A stretch of 32,481 nucleotides of DNA from Candidatus Thorarchaeota archaeon. GTDB taxonomy: Archaea > Asgardarchaeota > Thorarchaeia > Thorarchaeales > Thorarchaeaceae. A model generated the notes under the pieces. It saw only the letters and a list, made by a program, of their open reading frames with translations, was not told the DNA's origin and searched no databases. The DNA is taken from the NCBI GenBank assembly GCA_004524445.1, contig SDNP01000033.1, forward strand, positions 1 to 32,481, read 5' to 3'. Each line of letters begins with the position of its first letter. Position 1 is the first letter of the stretch. This document shows positions 1 through 12,000 of the stretch, in pieces. The position numbers and the translations under genes were made by a program.

Positions 1-1
1 T

Positions 2-3000
2 GATAATGTCTATGTACCTGACTCTTGGACTCTGAGGAAGGCGATTGGAGACACAACTTCCGGTTCTCCGCATCCGCTTCATGGAATATTCGAGATGAAC
101 AGGCAGCTCAGCAGTGGCTATGGCGGAACGACGGGTTGGCTCTTTGAGGCCCATTGGTACGCAAATGATGTTCTTAATACAGGCGATAAGATTTACTTAA
201 GCCAGCTCGCATCAGCTCCGTATCGTGAGTTGTATTCTGCTGAAGTTAGCTTCAGGTACAATGTTGATTCAGTATCCTCAATGCAGGACGAAGTGTACGT
301 CTTTGTTAATATTGCTGGTTACCAAACCAAAGTTCATATCTTTGAGAGTGGCGACACCACCAGTTCATGGCTTCAGCAGACAGTGAGCCTTACATCCAAT
401 CAAATATCTACTCTCAATCTTCCCAATTCTCTGTTGGTTGAGATAGGAATAGCTACCGATTTGAGCGGGTCGCAACCATCTGAAAGAATATATGAGGCAC
501 TAATTGATGATGTACAACTAACGCTTGATGTAAGACCGTTTCCAGAACAAGTAGATTTGAAGGCAAACGGCACAGCCGTAGTTGGCTGGAATCCTGGTAA
601 TATCTATGTATATGAACCAGACCACGATACTAGAGATGCCTGGGATGAACCCGGCACAGGCATTAGTCTAGACGGAAACTACTATGTTGGTTCTTCTGCA
701 GATCCCACTGTCGGAGTATATGGTGGTGATTGGAGTAACGCGAATCCGTATCAAATTGGAATCCAGTTTCCTGTAAACATACCCCAGGGTGCGGTGATAA
801 CATCCGCTTTTCTTGAGGTCGAGCCTGAATCTCAGGCTTCGTCAGGTGATCCTGACATGAGAGTCCATGTTGCTGGTTTTGATAGCGATGGTAGTGCGGT
901 TTCCAACTTCTCATCTGGCCTTCCTGAAATCGAGGATAGATACGAGTGGGTTGATACAAGTTTAGACTGGCAAGTGGGGGTACGATGGCTTTCCGACGTC
1001 AGGATTCAGCAAAGATCTCCCGAATTGAGGTCTCTTGTTCAAAGCGTTGTATCTGACTCACGATGGAGCCCGAATAACTATGTCGTGATTATGCTCGACT
1101 ACATGTATTCTGATTCTTACCGAGCTAGAAACAGCATCAAGGGTGCATACGGTTCTCGCTTCTCTCAAGATAAACTACCTCGATTATTCGTTGAGTACAA
1201 GATTCCCCTACCAAAAGATGAAGTCTATAACTTCGCCTATGAGAAGGACATTACAATCGATCATACTCAGGTTGCAGCTGATTTGACAGACTTCCCGGTC
1301 ATGGTCGAATTGTTTGATGCTGACTTGAAAACAAAGGTACAACCAGATGGTGATGATATTGCCTTCAGGATGGGAGAGAATCCTCTTGACTTCGAGATTG
1401 AGTTGTTCGACCAAGGCTATAGCCAGACTGAGGCTCATCTCGTCGCTTGGGTGAAAGTACCGACTCTTTCGAGTTCGACAGATACAACCATTACAATGAT
1501 GTATGGTAATCCCGATGCAAGGCCAGCGAGCTCTTCAGATACCTGGGATGGTTTTGAAATGATTCATCATATGAATGAAAATCCAACTGGGACTCTATAT
1601 GATAGCTCGTCAAATAATCATCTTGGAACATCTTACGGTTCCATGACTTCGGGTGACCTTGTCACTGGTCAAATCGATGGCGCAACAGATTTTGATGGAA
1701 GCAATGATGTTGTAAGTGTGGGGCAAATAGATACCGATGATTGGACTCAATTCACCACTAGTGCCTGGGTGTATTATCTTCCTGGTACGCAAGATCCCAG
1801 GATCTTTTCAAAGACGGATTCAACCACCTCGAATGACCACATATTGACCACGCGTATTGACAGTGGAACTCACACACTGACTGTTCGAATATCGACCGAT
1901 TATAGTGGATCCCAAAACGGGGCTAGTTATGCCACATCTGCAATACTGACGGAGGGAAACTGGTATCACATTGTATGGTCCTGGAGCGCTGCAACAGGCA
2001 CGATACTCGTCTATGTCAATGGCAATCAAGTGCTTAGTCAAGCGCATGATGGCAGCAGTATTTATGATTCAGTTGAAGTATTTACTATTGGCAATAATGA
2101 CTTGGAAAATTCACGCTATTGGAATGGAATTATAGATGAGGTTCGACTTACCCAATCAGTCCTCAATGAGAATTGGATTGACACGGAATACAATAACCAG
2201 TTAAATCCTTCGACCTTCCTGAGTGCCTCTAGCGAACGTTTGATTCGAGACACGTGGGAGAATGAAGACACCGCAACCATGACCTTCACCACCAGTTCAA
2301 CAGATCCCGTAACCATGGATGCAATAATGACCATGGACATCGAAGGCTCCGGTCAATCATTGGATGAGGATATGAATGACGGAACAACTTTCTATGCGGT
2401 TAATGGGACAAACACAGTTGATTGGACCGCCAATGTGCTCATCTCACCGCCAAATAATACTGACACACTAAATGCAGAGATTGACTACCCATTGACACAG
2501 TGGCGTCCAACAGGAGTAACCAACCCTCTAGGCGTAGTCAAGACATACGGCGCCGACTGGGACTATGATGGTGGGACTATCACGATATACAACACAGCAG
2601 TTGATGTGTGGGGTGTGTGGGTCTTGGAATTTGTAAGCTGGAATTACGTTGAAGAATTACAGCTTGGAATTAGCGGACAATCGCTTTCTGACTCTGCCAC
2701 TCTGAATATCAGTGATGTTCTAGAGGTTCGAGCAACCACGCCCTGGATTGAGAATGCAAGGGCAGGATTGGAACTGACTGATCCGAATGGTGTAGTATGG
2801 CATACTGATTACAAGACAACCGGTGTGCCGGGCACAGCTTGGCATGTCCCTTCATTCCAACATAGGATGCCCCTCACTGTTCCCTCTTCGCAGGTTGACG
2901 CTGATTTGACCAACTTCCCAATCATGGTGAGTTTTGCGGATACAAATCTTCAGAATACAAACAAGGTTCAGGCAGATGGCGACGATATCGTCTTCGTTCA

Positions 3001-6000
3001 GAATGGCGTCATTCTCTCACATGAAATAGAGAGGTTCGATCAATCCACCGGTAGGATTGTTGCATGGGTAAAGGCTAATCTATCCAGCTCAGTTGACAAC
3101 GGCCTCTATATGTACTATGGAAACCCTGTCATTGGTTCTTGCGAGAGCCGTGCAGATGTTTGGAGTGCAAATTATGAAGCAGTATGGCACATGGATGAGG
3201 ATGTGACAAATGAAGCCTCAGGAGGCATTCATTATGACTCAACTGCTAATGACTATCAGGGTACACAAAACGGGAATAGCAGAACCTCAGGCATTGCTAA
3301 CAGCTTTGGACAGGCGTTCGATGGTACAGACGATTGGATCGTGATTGACTCAGCAGAAGGACTTGACCCTTCCGGTGATCTCTCTCTTTCGGGCTGGTTC
3401 TATCTCCCCAGCACCTTCAGCAGTTCGTCATCTACATCCATGATGATTATGGAGAAGTACCTTACTGGAGATGACAACTTCCACATCGCCTTAGTTGGAA
3501 CTGATTACTTAGAATCCGGAGTCGACGCGGGAAGCTTGGCAGTCGGATTCGAAATAAATGGCAACGAATTCACCAAATGGACAACAAAAACATTCTGGTC
3601 ATCTGGCTGGTATCATTACACAGTGCTTGTTGATGCTGATACAGCAGCCAATTTACAGATTTACATTAGTGGAGCAGATACCACGAATACGGGAACTGCA
3701 GGTAGTGGGGGTACACCTTCCGATATGAGCTTGGACTTCTCAACCGATTGGGGCATAGGTGGCAGATATGGTGAAGACTCGGAGTTCGGCTCACCACCAG
3801 AGGCTTTCATGAATGGTGAAATGGACGAAATCAGGGTTTCGACAACGCTAAGACCTGCAGGATGGATATCCACCGAGTATAATAACCAAAACAACCCCAC
3901 TGGGTTCGTCCAAACTGGTAGCGAGCAACAGAAGACCTCCCCTGAGCATACTTTCACCAAGACAATCGATTCTAGTGCAATTGCAGGTGAATGGACCGCA
4001 AGCGTATACTACAATGACACCGGCACATCTGTTTCAGAAGCTACAGGTCTTTATGAACGCAATTTCATTATCAAACATGATAGCTCATTGGAGCTGCTAT
4101 CTCCAACTGATGCAGTTTCAGATAAGATCTCATTACGAGTCGCAGGAGACCTACTTGAGATAGAGGTTAAGCTCACTGATGATATTACCATAGATGGCAT
4201 TACTGGTGCAACCGTCAAAGTGAATTGGACGGTTTCTGACACTCCGACCGACATAACACTTGATGAATATGATGACGGGCGTTATGGAAAGGTACTGAAT
4301 ACATCCGATTTGAGTGATAACAAGAGATGGAGAATCATTCTTTCATCTTCGCATATCTACTACAATGACGCGACTGACTACTTCGATTTGGATTTAAATC
4401 ATGAAACCGAACTGACCTATACGAATGTTGAAACCACTCCAATAGGATTTGACTTTGCTGCAACGCTTGTCCTTAGAGATGTCTATGACGACACTCCGAT
4501 AACTGGTGCTTTAATTGCATTTTCTAATGGTACACCTGTAACCATCCTAGATCAGGGCGGTGGTAGATATAACATCTCATTGCCTACGAATAGTCTTTCA
4601 CTCGGCGACCATTGGTATGAATTCATGGCTTCCAAGAGCGGAGCATTTCTTGAAGATGACACAACGAATGTAACATTCACGCTGAGGAAGCACTACACCT
4701 CAGTTAGTGTGCAGGGTGACTTCATCACTCCATACGGCGAGGATACGGCTGTAAATGTCATCATTACTGACTTGGATACTGGAACTGCTCTTGCTGGAAC
4801 GGGATCCGTTTCCTCATGGACATTTTCATGGACCGGTGATTCGGATCAGGAGCCGTCACCAGCGGACTTCAGTTACCTCTTGGCCACAAATTCGTGGAGC
4901 ATCGGAACTGATACTGTGACCATTTCCGTTGCAATGACAGGCGATTACTATAGCCCCACTGACTATCAGTTTGATGTGCAAATCAGAAAGCACTACACCT
5001 CGGTCACCATTATTGGTGATCTGTTGACTCCGCATGGATTTGATACAGAAGTCACAGTTGTAATCACCGATATGGATACGGGAACAGTTCTATCGAACAT
5101 AGTGGATATATCATCCTGGACTTTTGACTGGGGAACAGGCTCAGACCCTGAATCCCCTCCGGGTGATTTCAATTACACATTGCCCTCGAGTGCGTGGAGT
5201 CTAGGTATAACTCAAGTTACGGTTTCCGTTGTGATGGCCAGTTATTACAGTAATCCTGCAAATCATCAATTCAATGTAGAAATACGGAAACACTATACTT
5301 CGTTATCAGTTCAGGGTGGCCTTGTAACGCCTTATGGTCAGACTACGGATGTCACGGTTGTCATTACAGATATGGATACTGGAACCATATTGGGTTCGAC
5401 GTCCTCCGTTTCATCATGGAGTTTCACTTCAAGCTATGATCCTGTTACTGAAACTACCCCCGTTGACTTTGCGGTCACTTTAACGAGCGATACCTGGCTC
5501 GTTGGAACCGAGACAGTGACTCTCTCGGTAACAATGAGTGGCATCTATTTTGATCCATCTAATTATCAGTTCAATTTAGAAATCAGAAACCACAGAACTG
5601 CCGCTTCCGTTATTGGAGAGTTTGTTACACCCTATGGGCAGACAACAGTCCTAACTGTTGTAATAACTGACCTGGATACTGGCACCTCATTAGCCAGTAC
5701 GAATGACGTGTCATCATGGACATTCTCATCAAGTTATGATTCTCTTCCTGAGAACCTACCAAGCGATTTTGATGTCACACTCAACACTGATTCATGGCCT
5801 TTAGGCATAGAAACTGTCACACTATCGATAACAATGAGCGGGAATTATGACAACCCTCAAAACATACAGTTCGACCTGCAGATTCGAAAGCACTACACAT
5901 CTGTGACTGTTATTGGAGACTTACTTACTCCTCATGGGTTTGATACTGATGTCACCGTTGTTATTACTGATACCGATAACGGCTCAATCTTGAGCAGCAC

Positions 6001-9000
6001 AAGCTCCGTGGCATCATGGATATTTGATTGGGGAACTGGTTCAGACTCTGAAACCCCACCTGGTGACTTCGTTTACACTATTACGACTAGTACTTGGAAT
6101 TTTGGCTTAACTACAGTGACTCTCTCTGTTTCGATGAGTGGAGTCTACCAGAATCCTTCCAATTACCAGTTCGATGTTGAAATAAGAAAGCACTATACAT
6201 CCGTTTCCGTGAGAGGAGGTCTCACAACACCATATGGTAACGCAACTTCCTTAGAAGTAGTTATTACGGACTTGGATACCAACTCAGTTCTAATTGATAC
6301 GAGCGTCGTTTCCTCTTGGACATTTAGTTCAAGCTACAGTCCTTATACCGATTCTAGCATTGATAGCTTCCTTGTGGCTCTACCTACCGATGGCTGGAAT
6401 GTTGGCATAGAAAGTGTCACGCTCTCCGTTACAATGAGTGGTAACTACAATAATCCATCCAATTATGTATTCGATTTGACCATCCGGAGTCTGGAAACTA
6501 CCCTGACGAATGAACCAAGTGACTTACTATTTCCAACGGGTGATGATTTCGTAATCATATTACAGCTCAATGTGACTGAGCAGGGCACCTATTATGGCGA
6601 CCCGATAAGTGGCTTGGCACAAAGCGATTTCACAGTTACAAACTCGACCTATACATATCCTGCTACAGTTGTGTCTTTGGGAGATGGACGATATAATCTC
6701 TCAATTGACGATCAAGGTCACTTTGTAGAAGGTAGCTACACGATTACTGTCTCAGTAGACCCAACGAGTTCACTCTATGCACTAAGCAAAGTTGTAATCA
6801 CTTTCGAATATCAGCCTGCAAGAAGCGACCTGACTTCAAATCTGTATACAATATCTACTCCATATGAAACAAATGCAACAGTGACCCTCACTTACTATGA
6901 CCTTGACAGAGGATCTGGCATTACAACAGCCACAATTAGTTCTAACAATACATGGATATCATACGTCCATGTAGGAAATGGAAATTATGAAGTAGAAATT
7001 GGTGTGTCCAACTTTGTATTGGGCAATAACTATGTCAATCTCACGGCTGATGCAGCGGGGTATGCGGCGCGTAGCATCATAATCAAGATTGTTGTTACTC
7101 GCATCCATACCGATGCCAATCCCTCGACAATCTCTATTGATATGCCCGTAGGCAATACTGAGATATTCTACATCGACTTCGTTGACTTGGATAATGATGT
7201 AGCAATCTATGATGCTGGCTCAACTCAACACATCAGTAATTGGACTGGCTCAGTACCAATCGAAATAACATGGACCGGTAGTAGATATGAAGTCAATTTC
7301 ACAACTACTGGCTCTGATCAACTGGGAATCTTCCTTATCAGATTCAACTTCAGCAACGGTCCGAATTATCAACCCGCAATCTGTGAAGTGGAAGTTGACA
7401 TACGCACTCATATTACGATATTCAACCTTGTAACTGCGGTTGAACCAACTGCCTTCAATGCGCTCATCAATATCTCTCTGCGTTACTATGACTTTGATAA
7501 CAAGATTGGAATCGATTCAGGAAATGTAGAGGATTATGTGTGGAACGGGACTGACTGGATATCTACCACCTTAATCTCTGAAGGGGGAGGAATCTATACC
7601 GTACAAATTGATGCTAACCAGTTTGGTGTGGGTGGACAGAGTTTCACCATATACTTCAATTGGACCGGTCCGGTTCAGCAGTTTGAAAACAAGACAACTA
7701 CCGCATCAGTCAATATCATAGGAGTTGGTTCCGAGCTTACGCTTATTGCATCATCCGAACCTACTCCTTACCTCGGCAATATGTCCTATACGATCAAATA
7801 TGCAGAGATTGATAGCGGACAAGGAATAGCAAACACGAGCAATCCCGAATACGAGGATGGTAACGTATTCATATACGTGGAGTTTGAAGGGACATCTGTT
7901 GATATATCCCTCGTTGATATCTGGGAAGTAGACCCGATTGGCAGTCCTGGTCAATATTCAATCAGGTTCAACACGTCCATATTTAGCTCCACCGGGCTAG
8001 TATACATGAGGCTTTACATAAACTGGTCTGCTGGCGTCCAACCATTCTATACCAATAGAACGGACACAATATCGGTGAGAATACTTTCACGTGATACGCT
8101 GGTTTCGATAGTGCCGGCTTCCTCAACTCCATATAATGAGATTGCAGAATTCTCATTTACCTACGAAGACACTCTTGCAGTCGAAAACATTGCAAATTCA
8201 AGCGAGTTATCGATTTCATTGAGTTTGAGTCAATATGATATAAGCTACAATGATGCATCTCGGTTGTTCACGGTCAGCTTCAATACCAGTCAATTTGGTG
8301 GCCTGGGAGAGCAATCATTCACGCTTGATGTGACATGGGCCGGTGTACCATTCTATGCTAATCGCACCGGTCGAATTGTCTTCGTGACCGTTTCGGCTCG
8401 CGGTACTGTTCTCGACTATCAGGCTCCTCCTCCAACATCGTTCGGTGAAGATGTATCATTCTCAATTACTTGGACTGATATTGCAGGGGCATCATCATCT
8501 GGAATCGAAGGTGCTACTGTAACACTATACGACGGAGCGTCGCCAATTAGTGCTACTTACTATTCTGTAACAGAAGCCGGGAACGGCGTATATGATGTTG
8601 TTCTAGATACCGCTTACAAATCTGAACCCGGTTATTATACACTCGGGGTAGAGATATCCGCTGTCGAATTCTATTATTTGACAGTTACATCTGACCGAAC
8701 ATTGAATATAAGACAACGAGTCACGATTCTGAGCTCAGATCCGGTAGGGGATGTGCCTTACAATTCTTCAATTGAGATTGTCCTTAATTTCCAGGACCAA
8801 ATAACTCTAGAAACCATCGGGAATGATTCGTTCTTGGTTTCCTTTGAAATTCTGACAGCTGGCGATTGGATCTACACTGTTACTTGGCGAGCTAGCAGAA
8901 GTAACTACTTGCTGTCTGTTGAAACATACAATCAAGCTGGCTTGGAGATAGGACAGGAGTATGAGCTCCATTTGAATATGAGCTATTCTTACACTGACCC

Positions 9001-12000
9001 ATATTACAGATGGGATGATTTTGTCGTTGCCTATCAGCTGCGATACAGAGCCTCCTCACTAGAGAAATCTGATACCCCAGTCCAGACAGCATACCTCGAA
9101 TACTCCAACTTCTCTATCTACTTCAAGGACGCAGATGCAGCAGCTGGCATATCTGGAGGCACCATATCCATACTGAAGGGCGGCTCGGATTTGATTCTTG
9201 GCACAGATTACATCTACTCGGATGCCGGAAGCGGGTATTATGATATATCGGTAAATACGACCGCGCTAGATGCACTTGGAATCACGCAAATCACTGTGCT
9301 AGCTAACTGGACCGGAGGATCACCCTATCATAGTAATGCAAGCCTGTCACTTGACCTGAGTGTCATTAGACGTGCTACCAACGTGATTGTTCTAGTTCCC
9401 CCCTCTCGGACCAACTACCTTGAAGATGTTGTTTTCGTGGTTGGCTTCACAGACTTGGGAACAGGGAATTTCCTAGATACAGATAAGAGCCTTGTCACAG
9501 TTTACAACGAGGGTGTACCTTTAGACCCCAGTGATTTCACATTTATTCAAATAGGCAGTGACTACAACTATGAGATATCTATTGCCTCGTCTGACCTAAC
9601 AGCTGTTTTGGTGTCAGAATTAAGCTTGACAATCTCGGTTGATTGGCCGGATGCACCTAACTACTATCAAGATGACTCAACCTCTGTTCGCGTTTCGATA
9701 ATCGCTCGTGATACCGCGCTCTCAGTAGACAAACCCACGAGAACCGCCTATGGCGAAAATGCCACTCTAATCTTCCAATATCTAGATACCACCAGTATCC
9801 CCGAGGTTGTCATAGAAGACGACCCGTCTCTAAGCATTGTAACCAATCTGACTGAAACGCCAACCATAACCTACGACTCGATTACGGATACATTCACGAT
9901 ATCTTTCAATACGTCTCAGTTTGGAAGCTTGGGAATCAAGTACTTCCATATCAACGTGACTTGGACTGGATCACCCTATTATAATAGCCGTCTTCTGCAA
10001 CTCTCATCCGTGAATGTGATTTATAGAGAAACACAAGCCAACTTCGAGGCTCCCGCCCCCACTCCCTACAATGATATTGCTACCTTTACCGTCACTTATC
10101 TTGACATTGCGGGAGAAACAGAAACTGGAATTGCAGACGCAACATTGACTATGTATTATGTGGGTTCTCCGATTCCCTCTGAAGATTATGTAGTTACACC
10201 AGATGGCGCTGGTGGGTTTACGGTGAATCTCGATACTAGTTTCTTCGCCGAACCCGGAACATACGAGCTCAATGCTAGTTTTGCCTATACTGGATCTGAA
10301 TTCCGCTCTGATGCTTTCGCTCTGAGAAATCTCATAGTGAGATTCAGAGGAACAATTCTATCTGCAGAGCCGGTTGGTGCAATTGGATACGAAACACAAA
10401 TCGAAACCTCTCTGGAATTTCAGGATCAGATAACCTTTGGTGCAATAGGAAATTCAACACCCCAAACGTCGTTTACAATTCTGAATGATACAGGTATCCC
10501 ATGGGCATTTACGATTCAATGGCAATCATCCACTGAAACATATTCTGTGATCATTGAAACAGAAGGTCAACCTCTCAGTGTCGGAGTTAGCTACGGTCTT
10601 CATGTAAATATGACATATGTTTACCAATCGCCGTACTATCTTCATGACGACACATACATATTCTTTTCAATAAGAAAACGAGCATCCCTTCTCAGTATCA
10701 ATGAGGCACCAACGCCCACGGCGTACGCAGAGCTTGCTGTCTTTGAATTGTTCTATGAGGACACAGATGAGCAACAAGGGATTGCAGGTGCTACTATTTT
10801 GATAGGGTCTCTCGTTCAAGGTACGGATTATTTTGTCACACCTGGTGCTGCTGGCTACTACTCAATTTCTTTAAACAGTTCATCCCTTGGCGCGCCTGGA
10901 TCATACAAGATCACTGCCACCGCAGATTGGCCAGATGCTTCAGAACCCTTCCATAGTGATGCTCTAAGGAACATTACTCTCTCTGTGACGGAAAGAAGTG
11001 CAGAAGTGGAAATCATAACTCCCCCAGGACAGGCTAGGTTCTTAGATAACTTCACGTTTGTGTTTGCATATACTGACACCGCAGGCAGCGAAGATGTGAG
11101 AATCTCTATTACTTCTGATGATATTATTATCTATGCAGAAGGAACTCCACTTCTTGACTCTGAATTCACCTTAACTGCGCTTTCCGGAAACGCTTTCCGC
11201 ATTAATATCAACTCCACCGTTTTGGCACCTACTCTAATCTCTGATTACAATGTTACAATTCTGGTTGATTGGACCGATGGCGTTGTTCCATACTACGAAG
11301 ATGACCAAACAGAACTATCTTTCACAAGCATAAGAAGGACATTGTCTGTAACTCTCGGGCAAATTCCTACAACTCCACTAGGCGATAATATGACAATTGG
11401 CTTCACAGTCAAGGATATCATAAAGAAGACGCCAGTAGAAGGAGCAGTTATCTACTTCGACTGCCAGAGTGTTTCGTTGGAAGAGGGCATATCATACTGG
11501 GTTTCCCAAGGTACAGGTGCCTTGGCGGGGCATTACAATGTGACTGTATGGACAAGCGCTCTTGGAGGAATCGGAGATTTCACTTTCGAGTTGGATGTCC
11601 ACTGGGCTCCCTCGTCCTCACCCTACTACGGTAATCTTTCAACTATCACTGTGTCAGGCAGCGTTGATCTCATCTGGTCAAATCTACAGAATGATGTTCC
11701 GTCCCCGTCGTCAGTCAGCATTACCGGGTCCGTCCAAATAATGGTCTATTTCACTGATCTTGATCACGCGGAAATCGGTATTGATGGAGCCACAATCGGA
11801 GTTACCTATATTGAAAGTGGACTCACACCTAGCGGTCTTACGGTCAATAATACGGGTCCTGGAACATACAATGTCAGCTTCAGTACAATTGACCTCAATG
11901 AAACTGGCGCATATACTCTCGTGATTTCTGCATCAAAATGGCCCTATGAAACAAAAGAAATCAATCCAACAATCACAGTTTCGGTCATCAGTACATCACT

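Noticed and set aside
95..97. ATG at 95 as the start of the giant gene
   Set aside because: The frame is open from base 2 with coding-like sequence and no ribosome site precedes this ATG, so it is an internal Met.
4691..6490. 300 bp repeats as a mobile or CRISPR-type array
   Set aside because: The units are in frame, diverged, have no spacers, and encode Ig-like domains.
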